Source of the DNA: Methylobacterium dankookense
GTDB taxonomy: Bacteria > Pseudomonadota > Alphaproteobacteria > Rhizobiales > Beijerinckiaceae
Direction: 5' to 3'
NCBI RefSeq assembly: GCF_902141855.1
Contig: NZ_CABFVH010000048.1
Coordinates: 1-38,100 of the forward strand
DNA: 38,100 bases
The position numbers and the translations under genes were made by a program. Shown in pieces: positions 29,248-37,072 of this stretch (its first letter is position 1; every line of letters starts with the position of its first letter). The notes under the pieces were generated by a model that was given only the letters and a program-made list of their open reading frames with translations, ran no database searches and had not been told where the DNA came from.

Positions 29248-30120
29248 ATGGCAAAGCTCACGAAAGTCCAGGCCAAGGCGCATACAGAGGCGGAGAAGAT
29301 CCTGACGAAGGATCGGCTCTCCGATGACGAGCGCGAGTTCGTCATCGAGCATTGGCAGGAGAGCGCCCGGCATATCAATTCAATCGCCGGCGCCTTCTTC
29401 ACACCCTGGGGGCTGGCTTGCGACTTCGCAGTCGAGGTTGGACCCGGCCGCATCATAGACCTCTGTGCCGGCATGGGCACGCTGTCGCTGGCCTGCCTCT
29501 GGCACAACATCCACGGCGTGACGGACCTCGTCTGCATCGAGGCCAACCCGGACTACGCCGCCGTTGGAATGAAGCTGGTCCCGGAGGCGCGCTGGATTGT
29601 CGGCGACGTGTTCGCCCTGCCGCCGGGCCTCGGCCGCTTCGACCTCGCGATCAGCAATCCACCCTTCGGCGCGATCAAACGTGCTGCCTCGGCGCCCCGG
29701 TTCACCGGCAAGCAGTTCGAGATGCATGTCATCGACATCGCGTCGGACCTCGCAGACCGCGGCGTGTTCATCCTGCCGCAGAATTCAGCACCGTTCCGCT
29801 ACTCAAACTGCCCTAACGGCGGCTGGCCCACGACCGTCCGGGACGGCATCGGCAACGGCTACCTGCACTGCCCGTCTGATCCTCACGACAAGCTTCTCGC
29901 GCAGACGGGCATCATCCTCGAACCCAACTGCGGAATCGACACCGGTCACTATCGCGACCTCTGGCACGGCACCTCGCCCGTCACAGAGATCGTGCTCACC
30001 GATTTCATCGAGGCGCGCGCGCGGCGCGCAGGGCCTCCAACCGTCGCCGAGGCCGAGATCATCGCACGCCCGACTGAGCCTGTCGCCGCCCAACCCGATC
30101 TGTTTGGAGCCGCAGCATGA
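29248..30120 (+). CDS. DNA N6-adenine-type methyltransferase
   Basis: This is a 290-aa protein. The SAM-binding region is RIIDLCAGMGTLSLACLW (motif I), then CIEANPDYAAVG, then WIVGDVFALP. The catalytic tetrapeptide is NPPF in FDLAISNPPFGAI, as in N6-adenine or similar amino-methyltransferases. No separate target-recognition domain is obvious, so specificity cannot be read. It may be an orphan modification enzyme protecting phage DNA from host restriction. It is the second adenine-type methyltransferase in the window. Confidence 0.9.
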   Translation: MAKLTKVQAKAHTEAEKILTKDRLSDDEREFVIEHWQESARHINSIAGAFFTPWGLACDFAVEVGPGRIIDLCAGMGTLSLACLWHNIHGVTDLVCIEANPDYAAVGMKLVPEARWIVGDVFALPPGLGRFDLAISNPPFGAIKRAASAPRFTGKQFEMHVIDIASDLADRGVFILPQNSAPFRYSNCPNGGWPTTVRDGIGNGYLHCPSDPHDKLLAQTGIILEPNCGIDTGHYRDLWHGTSPVTEIVLTDFIEARARRAGPPTVAEAEIIARPTEPVAAQPDLFGAAA

Positions 30121-30509
30121 CGACGCTGACGCCGACCCGCGAGCTGTGGGAGGAGGGCCTGCGGCTGTCTCGGGAGCGGGTTTTCTCGCGCCCGCCCTCC
30201 GACGCCTTCGATGCGTGCGAGCAGCGGATGCTGGTCGAAAGCCTCGAATCGGTGATGCGGCCAATCGCCGACATGCTGGACCTCGGCATGAGCGAGGAGC
30301 GGGCGCTCTCCCTCGCGGAGAATGCGATGGCGAACGTCATCGGCAGCCTGACGATGACGCTGTCCGCGGCCGAGCCGGATCCCGCCTGGCGCCGGTCACT
30401 CCACATGCTCGTCGGTATCAAGCAGCGCCTGAAGGGGACGCTCTTCAACCTGCCGGATGAGCACACCACCGTGCACCACGGTGCGCAGCCTCAGAGCGGG
30501 CGGGCCTGA
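30117..30509 (+). CDS. Helical phage protein, unknown function
   Basis: This 130-aa helical protein includes RELWEEGLRLSRERVFSRPP, EQRMLVESLESVMRPIADML and RRSLHMLVGIKQRLKGTLFN. It overlaps the methyltransferase gene by four bases (ATGA) and the next start by one (TGATG). There is no cysteine cluster or known motif. It may be a structural accessory of the preceding enzyme. Confidence 0.6.
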   Translation: MTTLTPTRELWEEGLRLSRERVFSRPPSDAFDACEQRMLVESLESVMRPIADMLDLGMSEERALSLAENAMANVIGSLTMTLSAAEPDPAWRRSLHMLVGIKQRLKGTLFNLPDEHTTVHHGAQPQSGRA

Positions 30510-30796
30510 TGGGCCTGCGCGCCGATCACCTTCACGATCCCTACCTCGTCGGCAACGGCGCATGGTGCTCGTCGTGCTGCCCGGACGGGCCGCCCGAAGA
30601 TCTCGACCAATCCCGATTCCGCCGCGGCTGCAACGAGTGCGGCGGCCGGGGGCGGGTGCCCTTCTACGCCGAGACCATCGTGCGCCTGACCCGCAGCGGC
30701 GGGATGCAGCCCGATCCGCCCATCGTCCCGCACAGGCCGTCCCCCGCGCGGGGCGTTGAGCGCGTCCGGCCAGTCCTTCGTAGGAGACCTGTCTGA
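30509..30796 (+). CDS. Small zinc-ribbon-like protein
   Basis: This 95-aa protein contains WCSSCCPDG and, about 20 residues later, CNECGGRGRVPFY, two Cys pairs of zinc-ribbon form with the DnaJ-like CxxCxGxG signature. It begins with His residues (DHLHD), while the rest is Pro/Arg-rich and probably disordered. It overlaps both neighbours in TGATG. Confidence 0.6.
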   Translation: MGLRADHLHDPYLVGNGAWCSSCCPDGPPEDLDQSRFRRGCNECGGRGRVPFYAETIVRLTRSGGMQPDPPIVPHRPSPARGVERVRPVLRRRPV

Positions 30797-31245
30797 TGGC
30801 TGAGACCAGCACCGCGTCGCGACAGGTCCCGCAGGACCACCCCCTGATGATCGCGTGGGAGGCCTACAAGAAACGCCAGCGCTACGGCCAGATCCGCGAA
30901 TGGGCGCAGCAGGAGGCGCACGTTGACGGCGCGCTGTGGGCTGCCTTCGAGCAGGGCTTCCGCGCCGCAAGCCTGATGCCGCATCCGAACCCGCCCGGCG
31001 GGCCCGAGGCGAATCCGGCCGGCGAGGCGCTCTATCGCGCCGCCGTCGAGCGCTCCCAGGCCGAGTTCCCGGAGGAGCGGGAGGCCCAGAGCCTGGAGGA
31101 CGCAGTCCGCTTCATCGAGCGCTGGATGCCGGAGAGCCTGCCGGCGAACGAGCACGGGCAGATTCCGTTCGGCCGCGCGCTCCTGGAGATGGCGCTCGAC
31201 GCCATGAAGGGCACCCTCGCGCAGCGGGAGGCGAGCCGTGGCTGA
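30796..31245 (+). CDS. Phage protein, unknown function
   Basis: This 149-aa helical protein includes HPLMIAWEAYKKRQRYGQIR, EGFRAAS-type segments and FIERWMPESLPANEHGQIPF. Its shape resembles accessory proteins of phage early regions, with Trp-Ala-Gln helices, but I cannot name a family. It overlaps the DUF5131 gene by eight bases, so the two may be expressed together. Confidence 0.6.
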   Translation: MAETSTASRQVPQDHPLMIAWEAYKKRQRYGQIREWAQQEAHVDGALWAAFEQGFRAASLMPHPNPPGGPEANPAGEALYRAAVERSQAEFPEEREAQSLEDAVRFIERWMPESLPANEHGQIPFGRALLEMALDAMKGTLAQREASRG

Positions 31246-32095
31246 GAACAGCAAGATCGAGTGGACGCACCACACGATGAACTTCTGGGTCGGATGCACC
31301 CGGATCAGCCCAGCATGCGACAACTGCTATGCCGCCTCGTGGGCCAAGCGCACGGGGCAGGCGCAGCTCTGGGACGGTCAGCGCCGCCGGACCGCACCCG
31401 CGAACTGGCGCAAGCTGGTGAAGTGGGATGCCGCTGCCGCCGCGGCGGGTGAGCGGCACCGCGTGTTCTCGAACTCGCTGGCCGACTTCTTCGACAACCA
31501 GGTCTGGGACCGCTGGCGGAACGACGCGTGGCACTTCATTGCCCGCGCGCCGAACCTCGACTTCCTGCTCCTGACGAAGCGGCCACAGAACATCGCCAAG
31601 ATGCTGCCGAGCCCGGAGATCGGCGCACCGGCCTGGGGCGAGGGCTGGTGCAACGTCTGGCTCGGCACCACCGTCGAGGACCGGGCGCGCCTGCGCAACG
31701 TCGACCACCTGCGGGCGGTGCCGGCGATCGTGCGCTTCCTGTCGATCGAGCCGCTGCTCGAAGACCTCGGCGAGATCGACCTGACGGGCATCCACCTCGT
31801 GATCGTCGGCGGCGAAAGCGGGCCCGGCGCGCGGCCGATGCATCCGGCATGGGTGCGCAGGATCCTTGAGCAATGCGCGGCAGCCGGAGTGGCCTTCTTC
31901 TTCAAGCAGTGGGGGGATTGGGGCCCCGACATACCATGGTTCACTGGGCTTAACCGCGAACTCGCCCGCATGGAGGGCTCACGGACAGGCCGCTGGCATC
32001 CGGCCTCAGACACCTTCCGCGTCGGGAAGAAGGCCGCCGGCCGCCTCCTGGATGGGGTCGAGCATAACGGCATGCCGGAGGTGCGCCATGGGTGA
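31238..32095 (+). CDS. Gp37/Gp68 (DUF5131) family protein
   Basis: This is a 285-aa protein. The opening (SKIEWTHHTMNFWVGCTRIS, CDNCYAASWA) is the diagnostic start of phage Gp37/Gp68, with a CxxxxxxCxxC-like cluster resembling radical-SAM enzymes. LDFLLLTKRPQNI, CNVWLGTTVEDRA, LSIEPLLED and LVIVGGESGPGARPM follow in the usual order. Length is normal (about 250-290). The start GTG at 31238 overlaps the upstream gene. The family is found in many phages and mobile elements; some members sit near defence genes. Chemistry is unknown. Confidence 0.93.
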   Translation: MAENSKIEWTHHTMNFWVGCTRISPACDNCYAASWAKRTGQAQLWDGQRRRTAPANWRKLVKWDAAAAAAGERHRVFSNSLADFFDNQVWDRWRNDAWHFIARAPNLDFLLLTKRPQNIAKMLPSPEIGAPAWGEGWCNVWLGTTVEDRARLRNVDHLRAVPAIVRFLSIEPLLEDLGEIDLTGIHLVIVGGESGPGARPMHPAWVRRILEQCAAAGVAFFFKQWGDWGPDIPWFTGLNRELARMEGSRTGRWHPASDTFRVGKKAAGRLLDGVEHNGMPEVRHG

Positions 32096-32306
32096 GTCGA
32101 CTCGGCCCGGCATCACCTGCTCCTGGTGCGGCAAGCCGGTCCGCCCGAATGGGCCGCGGATGCGGATGCACCAGAGCGAGACGGTGGCCTTCAGCGGCCC
32201 GACCCTCGCTCACTTCCATCCCGAGTGCGGCGATGCGGTGCTCGACGCCTGCGAGCAGCACCTCGCCGAGGCGGCCGCAGCGGAGCGTGTGGAGGAGACC
32301 GCATGA
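32088..32306 (+). CDS. Small zinc-finger protein
   Basis: This 72-aa protein has CSWCGKPV and, about 35 residues on, HFHPECGDAVLDACEQHLAE, giving a Cys2-His-Cys site. It overlaps the Gp37/Gp68 gene by eight bases and the next start by four. A nucleic-acid-binding role is likely, as for the many other small zinc proteins in this region. Confidence 0.65.
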   Translation: MGESTRPGITCSWCGKPVRPNGPRMRMHQSETVAFSGPTLAHFHPECGDAVLDACEQHLAEAAAAERVEETA

Positions 32307-32488
32307 TCTCGCCCTCAGGACAGCGCTGCGCCTGCCCGCGCCGGGACGCCTACGACTGCTGGGCCTCCCGGTACCGCATCCCCGCCTACGAGGAGAGCGG
32401 CGACCCGAGCTTCATCGACGATGACGGCGGTCCCTGCGAGTGCACCTGCCACGACGAGTTCGCCTGCGAGGATGAGGGGGAGTGGTAG
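32303..32488 (+). CDS. Small Cys-rich protein
   Basis: This 61-aa protein has Cys residues in QRCACPRRDAYDCWASRYRI and then CECTCHDEF followed by an acidic tail. The pattern suggests a metal-bound knot of zinc-finger type. The start ATG overlaps the preceding stop (ATGA). I recognise no family. Confidence 0.55.
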   Translation: MISPSGQRCACPRRDAYDCWASRYRIPAYEESGDPSFIDDDGGPCECTCHDEFACEDEGEW

Positions 32489-32490
32489 CC

Positions 32491-32796
32491 ATGAGCTACG
32501 ACGTCAGGAACCTGTTCTTCATCCGCTCGGATTGGGAGATCTACAGCACGGTCAAGGACGGGGTGATCATCGTTCGAGGCCGGCCGCGCGACAGCCTTGA
32601 TACGAACCGAGAACCGATCGACGGGCACGAGATTACCCGGCTCGACTGGAAGGGCCATCTCTATGCTCCGGCGGTCCCGCTGCACGACGACATCCTGAGG
32701 CTGATCGGCCGGCGCATGTGCGACCTGGTGCGTGACGCGCTGGCGACCGGCTACGTCCAGGCGCAGCTCGATATCAAGAAGGCGCTCGGGCTGTGA
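32491..32796 (+). CDS. Small phage protein, unknown function
   Basis: This 101-aa protein has a beta-rich first half (WEIYSTVKDGVIIVRGRPRD, HEITRLDWKGHLYAP) and a helical second half (DILRLIGRRMCDLVRDALAT). The ATG at 32491 is preferred because a GAGGGGGAG ribosome site precedes it. It sits two bases after the Cys-rich gene. No family. Confidence 0.6.
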   Translation: MSYDVRNLFFIRSDWEIYSTVKDGVIIVRGRPRDSLDTNREPIDGHEITRLDWKGHLYAPAVPLHDDILRLIGRRMCDLVRDALATGYVQAQLDIKKALGL

Positions 32797-33113
32797 CCGA
32801 GGCCATCGCCGGCACCATTGCGACGCGGATGCGCAAGCTCCGGCAGGATCGCGGCCTGTCTCTCCAAGCCCTCGCCGATCGCGCCGGCATCGCGAAATCG
32901 CACGCTTGGGAAATAGAGCAGGGCAGATCCCGCAACCCGACCATCGCGACCGCGGTGGGCATTGCTCGCGCTCTCGGTGTGTCGCTCGACTATCTCACCG
33001 GCCTCACCGCCGCGCAGCCCGACCTGCACCCTGAGGCTCTTCGAATCGCCTGCGAGGTGGACGCTCTGCTTCGCGGGGCACCGTTGAACATCGAAGCGCA
33101 GGAGAACCGCTGA
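32793..33113 (+). CDS. XRE-family regulator, second copy
   Basis: This 106-aa protein has a full Cro/CI HTH: IATRMRKLRQDRGLSLQALA, DRAGIAKSHAWEIEQGRSRN, then PTIATAVGIARALGVSLDYL. A short C-terminal helix follows (CEVDALLRGA). The GTG overlaps the preceding stop. It is clearly different in sequence from the regulator at 3801. Its position near the integrase suggests a lysogeny or excision regulator, but no adjacent dyad marks its site. Confidence 0.85.
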   Translation: MTEAIAGTIATRMRKLRQDRGLSLQALADRAGIAKSHAWEIEQGRSRNPTIATAVGIARALGVSLDYLTGLTAAQPDLHPEALRIACEVDALLRGAPLNIEAQENR

Positions 33114-33562
33114 TGGTCGCGTACAGCTTCAAGCGGCAGTTCATGCAGCCGATCCGCGAGCGCGTGAAGCCGCATACGCTGCGTGATTTCCGGCGCGGCC
33201 GCAGCCGGCACGCCCGGCCCGGCGAGCAGCTGCAGCTTTACGTCGGGATGCGCACGAGCAGTTGCGAGCTGATCGGCCGGGCGGTCTGCGACCGCTTTCA
33301 GAGCGTCAGCCTCGACTTCAGCGCTCCGAATCCGATTGTGCTGACCGATCTGGTCGAGGTGGGCTTCAGCACGTTCGAGGCCGCGGGCGAGCCTCAGGCG
33401 GTGCGCGCGGTCGACTCCTTCGCGGTCAGCGACGGCTTCGAGGACATCGAGGCCATGGCGCGCTTTTGGCGCGACACGCACGACACCAGCATATGGCAGG
33501 GGTGCCTCATCGGCTGGGACGTGACGACCCTGGTGCTGGCCGACGCGGCGGTGGCCGCATGA
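33113..33562 (+). CDS. ASCH-domain protein
   Basis: This 149-aa protein contains VAYSFKRQFMQPIRERVKPH, TLRDFRRGRSRHARPGEQLQ and LYVGMRTSSCELIGRAVCDR. These match the ASCH fold (a PUA-like beta barrel) with its GE-LQLY and RT-R patterns as seen in phage. The family is thought to bind RNA or modified nucleotides. It follows the XRE gene with a one-base overlap. Confidence 0.75.
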   Translation: MVAYSFKRQFMQPIRERVKPHTLRDFRRGRSRHARPGEQLQLYVGMRTSSCELIGRAVCDRFQSVSLDFSAPNPIVLTDLVEVGFSTFEAAGEPQAVRAVDSFAVSDGFEDIEAMARFWRDTHDTSIWQGCLIGWDVTTLVLADAAVAA

Positions 33563-33777
33563 GCCGCCCCGAGATCTTCCTCCTCAGCGACTATACCCTC
33601 AGCGTCCTCGAGGACGTGATCCGGACCGGGCCGAGCTACGTCGCTGGCCCGGCCGATCAGCTCGTCTGCTTCCAGCTCGCGGCCCTCGGCTACATCCGCC
33701 GCACGCGCAACGAGACCGGGATCGGCTACCTCGCGACCGAGGCGGGCCGCCGTGAGGCCCGGAGGGCTCGGCGATGA
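33559..33777 (+). CDS. Small phage protein, unknown function
   Basis: This 72-aa protein (FLLSDYTLSVLEDVIRTGPS, YVAGPADQLVCFQLAALGYI, then a basic end RRARR) has the look of a winged-helix fold, with a Gly-Tyr turn before a basic tail. Both ends overlap neighbours by four bases (ATGA). A DNA-binding role is possible. Confidence 0.55.
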   Translation: MSRPEIFLLSDYTLSVLEDVIRTGPSYVAGPADQLVCFQLAALGYIRRTRNETGIGYLATEAGRREARRARR

Positions 33778-34037
33778 CGGAGCCGAAGCGCCGCCCCAAG
33801 CCGCCTCTCTCGGCCGAGCCCTGCTGCCTTTACCCGGACGAGAAGGAGATCGCCCTGGCGGTGCTGGGCCCGACCCGGGCGAAATACTGGACCGGCCTGG
33901 CGGTGGTGCTGGAGCGCGGCGGCCTGCCGAAGGTCGACCCCGAATTCGGCGGCCGCTACTGGCCGGCGGTGCGCGCCTTTCTGGACCAGCGCCACCATGT
34001 CGTGGACGATCCTTCTCGCCGCCGAACGAGTCGGTGA
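33774..34037 (+). CDS. Putative excisionase-like DNA-binding protein
   Basis: This 87-aa protein has a basic start (TEPKRRPKPPLSAEPC), a helical segment (KEIALAVLGPTRAKYW), and then VVLERGGLPKVDPEFGGRYW followed by PAVRAFLDQRH. The layout (helix-turn-helix, then a short GGRYWP wing) and the place 12 bases upstream of the integrase suggest the recombination directionality factor. The sequence is not a recognised Xis. Confidence 0.55.
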   Translation: MTEPKRRPKPPLSAEPCCLYPDEKEIALAVLGPTRAKYWTGLAVVLERGGLPKVDPEFGGRYWPAVRAFLDQRHHVVDDPSRRRTSR

Positions 34038-34049
34038 GAGGGAGCCAGA

Positions 34050-35249
34050 ATGGCTAAGGATGACGCGTACCCGACGCCCGGCCTGCGTCGGATGAAGCGC
34101 AAGACCGGCCGGGTCGATTTCTACTGGATCTGCGGCGAGGACGCGGCCCGGAAGGGCTATCCGGTCAAGACGGTGGCGCTGCCGAGCAGCTGGGAGCTGC
34201 CGCAGCTCTCCGCCCGGTGCGTGATCCTCCAGCAGGAGCTGAGGCAGTGGCTCGCGAACCGGGCGCCGGAGCGCACCCACGCGCCGGCGGGCACGGTCTC
34301 CTGGCTCTGCCGCTCCTTCGAGACCGACGAGGCCTCGCCCTTCCACGAGCTCCGGCCCGACACGCGCCGGTTCTACAGCAAGTACGCGCAGCAGCTCGTC
34401 GACATGGCCGGGGATCAGCAGCTCGACGACGTCACCGGCAGCGAGGTCCGCCGCTGGTACCGCGAGTGGGAGAAGACCAAGGGCAAGCGCAGCGCCTATG
34501 CCGGCATCCAGACCCTGCGCCGCGTGGTCAGCTACGGCTGCGAGCTCCGCAACACCGCGAGCTTCGATCTGGCGAAGATGCTCGAGCGGATGGAGTTCAA
34601 GGCGCCGCGCGCGCGCAAGATGCGCCCGACCCACGAGCAGATCACGGCGGTGCGCGCCGCGGCGCACGAGGCCGGCCGGCCGAGCATCGCCCTCGCGGTC
34701 GCCCTGCAGTTCGAGCTGGGCCTCCGGCAGAAGGACGTGATCGGCGAGTGGCGCCGGCTCAAGGCGGGCGAGCAGGCCCCGGGCGCGATCACCGACAACG
34801 GCTGGATCTGGGATTGGGGCCTGACCTGGAACCACATCAGCGCGAGGCGGCTGCTCCAGAAGCCCACGTCCAAGAGCAACGGCGAGGAGATCGCCGAGCA
34901 CGATCTCAACCTGCATCCGCAGATCCTGGCCGAGCTGCCGCCGCGGCTGGTCGGGCCCATCGTGGTCGACGAGCGGTCGGGGCTGCCCTGGCGGGCGAGC
35001 CACTTCTCGCACACCTTCCGGAAGATCGCCCGCGCGGCCGGCTGGCCGGACGGCCTCTGGAACATGGATTCGAGGGCGGGCGCGGTTTCCGAGGCCTTCG
35101 ATGCCGGCGCCGATCCGGTCGACGTGATGCGGACCGCGACCCACACGCAGATGACGACGACCATGCTCTACGCCCGCGGCGCGGTGGTCCAGTCGTCCCG
35201 GGTGGCGGAGCTGCGCGCGGCCAGGAGACGCCAGCAGGATGGCGGCTGA
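34050..35249 (+). CDS. int: Tyrosine-family phage integrase
   Basis: This is a 399-aa protein. A core-binding region (ARCVILQQELRQWLANRAPE, TRRFYSKYAQQLVDMA) precedes the catalytic domain. Catalytic residues visible are Arg226 in LGLRQKDV, Arg342 in NMDSRAGAV, His365 in THTQMTTT and Tyr374 in MLYAR. The box before Arg342 (WNMDSR) replaces the usual HDLR, so the first His is changed. It is transcribed toward the adjacent tRNA-Asn, which is the normal arrangement for integration into the tRNA 3' end. Family call sure, partner site inferred. Confidence 0.95.
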   Translation: MAKDDAYPTPGLRRMKRKTGRVDFYWICGEDAARKGYPVKTVALPSSWELPQLSARCVILQQELRQWLANRAPERTHAPAGTVSWLCRSFETDEASPFHELRPDTRRFYSKYAQQLVDMAGDQQLDDVTGSEVRRWYREWEKTKGKRSAYAGIQTLRRVVSYGCELRNTASFDLAKMLERMEFKAPRARKMRPTHEQITAVRAAAHEAGRPSIALAVALQFELGLRQKDVIGEWRRLKAGEQAPGAITDNGWIWDWGLTWNHISARRLLQKPTSKSNGEEIAEHDLNLHPQILAELPPRLVGPIVVDERSGLPWRASHFSHTFRKIARAAGWPDGLWNMDSRAGAVSEAFDAGADPVDVMRTATHTQMTTTMLYARGAVVQSSRVAELRAARRRQQDGG

Positions 35250-35371
35250 TCGGCAACGGGTTGAAGGGTGAACCGCACCGGAACACGGGCTCGGAAACGG
35301 CGTAACACCGACCGTAACACCCCCCACCTGCACAGGGGGAGGGGTCCCGTCTAAGTCACTGAAGATGTTCA

Positions 35372-35415
35372 GGAGCCTGGTGGCTCCCCGAGCAGGACTC
35401 GAACCTGCGACAAGG
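35372..35415. other. Probable attR core region
   Basis: The integrase stop is 131 bases from the tRNA-Asn 3' end, and the direct repeat expected at the other end of the prophage should copy part of this interval. The T-arm and acceptor (GCTCCCCGAGCAGGACTCGA) are the likeliest core. No second copy exists in the window, so the exact core cannot be read. Confidence 0.45.
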
Positions 35416-35456
35416 CGATTAACAGTCGCCTGCTCTACCAACTGAGCTATCGGGGA
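35381..35456 (-). tRNA. tRNA-Asn (GTT)
   Basis: On the minus strand a complete cloverleaf can be drawn: acceptor TCCCCGA/TCGGGGA, D-arm AGCTCAGTTGGTAGAGC, anticodon arm GGCGACTGTTAATCGCC with GTT, T-arm GCAGGTTCGAGTCCTGC, discriminator G and encoded CCA. TTGCCA (35491-35496) and TAGACA (35468-35473) with 17 bases between them form its likely promoter. Confidence 0.97.
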
Positions 35457-35467
35457 TCGCGAGGGGG

Positions 35468-35496
35468 TGTCTACACAGGGTCGGGCCGGCTGGCAA
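35468..35496 (-). promoter_or_regulatory. Promoter of tRNA-Asn
   Basis: On the minus strand, TTGCCA (35491-35496), a 17-base spacer and TAGACA (35468-35473) lie 12 bases upstream of the tRNA 5' end. The rest of 35497-35799 holds no gene I can support. Confidence 0.5.
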
Positions 35497-35799
35497 GCAC
35501 CAAATCGCAGGGTCGGTCAGCCGGGTCGAGGGGACGTGGCCTGTGCGCCACAGCGGCCCCGTCGTGACGGCCTGCGTGCAGGGGAAGGAGAGGCGGCAAG
35601 GCGCGTCCACGGACCGGGCAAGGCGCTGCCGAAGGGGCAGGATGATTGAGGAAACGCAGCCGCGCGCCGCGACGAGCGGCGGGCCGGGTCAGGATCCGAA
35701 AGGATGAAGGAAGTTTGGAGGCCTCGCCCGTTCTTCCAGATGGATGCCCGATCAATGGCTTGCGACTTCCAAACCCCTCCGGAAGCTCCATGCAATCAC

Positions 35800-36468
35800 A
35801 TGGCTTTTGAGCCGCCTCCCAACCCAGGGAGGGGGGTGGAGCCGCGGAAGCTGTCCAACCTCATGTTTCGAATGGAGCGGGTGTTCTCACGAAGCCGTGA
35901 TGGCTGGGGACCGCGCGACATCGCTGCCGATTTCCCTGATCTGGTTGCGGGCTTCGCGTCGGGGCGGATCGCCGTCCGGATCGTTCGGCTCCCGTATGAG
36001 GTGTGCGAGCGAGCCTCCCTTGAGAAGCCGGAACTCTGCGGCACGGAAGGGCTTCAGCACGCTCGCATGAAGCTGGCCGCTGAGGCTTGGATGCGAGGGG
36101 AGGGGGCGTCAGATGCCCGAACAGAGGTCCGATGCCTCGTTGGCCGGGCGGACGCCTTCAGCCCCTCGCAGAATTGGGTTGTCGAGGTCGGCAACACGCC
36201 GCTCCGCAAACTCTTCGTCTGCGTGGACCATCCGACCCCGCATCGCTTCAGCCTGATCCCGTTCCAGCGGGCTCACTGGCAGGACCGAAGCGTGCGGCGG
36301 CTGCTGGCCTTGGACTTCGCCTGGGACCCGTCACTGACGCGCGAGATAGACGAGCGTCGGCGAGCACGCGCTTGGGCATGTGTTGCGGGGTTGGAGCTTG
36401 ACCCACAGTTCACGTCGGCGGCCTACAAGGCTGCCCTCAAGTTTCCCTGCCCTGCCGCGGGAGCTTGA
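35800..36468 (+). CDS. Unknown protein, possible PD-(D/E)XK-like core
   Basis: This 222-aa protein starts at the ATG at 35800; other in-frame ATGs at 35755 and 35863 are possible, and no ribosome site decides. Residues around ARMKLAAEAWMRGEGASDAR, then TEVRCLVGRADAFSPS and NWVVEVGNT, give an E-x(n)-D-x(n)-E pattern like a restriction-type nuclease core, without the usual Lys. It also has a D-rich region and a conserved-looking C-terminal helix. It is separated from the phage by the tRNA and may be host or another mobile element. Confidence 0.5.
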   Translation: MAFEPPPNPGRGVEPRKLSNLMFRMERVFSRSRDGWGPRDIAADFPDLVAGFASGRIAVRIVRLPYEVCERASLEKPELCGTEGLQHARMKLAAEAWMRGEGASDARTEVRCLVGRADAFSPSQNWVVEVGNTPLRKLFVCVDHPTPHRFSLIPFQRAHWQDRSVRRLLALDFAWDPSLTREIDERRRARAWACVAGLELDPQFTSAAYKAALKFPCPAAGA

Positions 36469-36472
36469 GGCG

Positions 36473-36727
36473 ATGCGCGAGCGCTACGATTTCGCCGCCA
36501 TTAATGAGCGGGGCGTCTACGCCTTGCACTCTGACGATGGCTCGGCAGATGGGCTCGCCTTTGTCAGGAAAGCGAGGGCGCGCGGGCACTGGGTTGAAAG
36601 GCTGCCGGTAGAAGAGGCTTGCGAGCGCCACATCGCCTACCTGCAAGCCACATGGCCTGCCTTTGCTGAGGTGTTCGCCCGCAAGGCAGAGGCATCCGGC
36701 ATCCCCGTGCGTCGGGTTGTCTCCTGA
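36473..36727 (+). CDS. Small protein, unknown function
   Basis: This 84-aa protein (ERYDFAAINERGVYALHSDD, FVRKARARGHWVERLPVEEA, ERHIAYLQATWPAFAEVFAR) is helical with charged surfaces. The ATG at 36473 is five bases after the upstream stop, with GGGAGCTTGAGG ahead. Probably co-transcribed with the preceding gene. Confidence 0.6.
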   Translation: MRERYDFAAINERGVYALHSDDGSADGLAFVRKARARGHWVERLPVEEACERHIAYLQATWPAFAEVFARKAEASGIPVRRVVS

Positions 36728-36735
36728 GCGGTTGG

Positions 36736-36975
36736 TTAGGGGGTGGAGGGTTTGGTTTTCGGTGGGGTGCGTTCGCGGCGCCTGATTTCCCGATCCACCG
36801 CGCTCCGAACGAAGCCAGCATTGTCCTCACCCTCGGCGAGCACGGCTTTGATCCGCTCGCGGGTGCCTGGGACGAACCGGATCAGCACCGGCTCATGCTC
36901 GTTCTTCGGTCGCGCCACACGACGGGTTGAACGAGATATCTCCGATGCCGTCAAGGGTTGTGCCTGCCGAGCCAT
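36736..36975 (-). CDS. Ribbon-helix-helix repressor or antitoxin-like protein
   Basis: This is a 79-aa protein. The central segment (EHEPVLIRFVPGTRERIKAV, LAEGEDNAGFVRSAVDREIR) fits a ribbon-helix-helix fold: a strand, then two helices with a Gly-containing turn. It is transcribed away from the gene at 37073. Three GAGATATCTC dyads lie over its start and in the divergent interval, which fits autoregulation. An ATG three codons upstream (36984) is possible. No toxin gene is obvious nearby. Confidence 0.65.
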   Translation of the reverse strand: MARQAQPLTASEISRSTRRVARPKNEHEPVLIRFVPGTRERIKAVLAEGEDNAGFVRSAVDREIRRRERTPPKTKPSTP

Positions 36976-37058
36976 TATCTGCACGTTTCCGAGATATCTC
37001 GGATTGCGTCATAGCACGGATCATCCTATGGTGCGAGGCGTGATGCGAGATATCTCGG
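36932..37058. promoter_or_regulatory. Three CGAGATATCTCG operators
   Basis: Three copies of a CGAGATATCTC(G) dyad lie at 36932-36944, 36989-37002 (perfect 14-bp CCGAGATATCTCGG) and 37045-37058. Spacing of 57 and 56 bases between copies is near five to six helical turns, allowing repressor dimers to line up. They cover the divergent promoter between the RHH gene and the gene at 37073. Confidence 0.75.
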
Positions 37059-37072
37059 AAGGGAGCGTTGCG

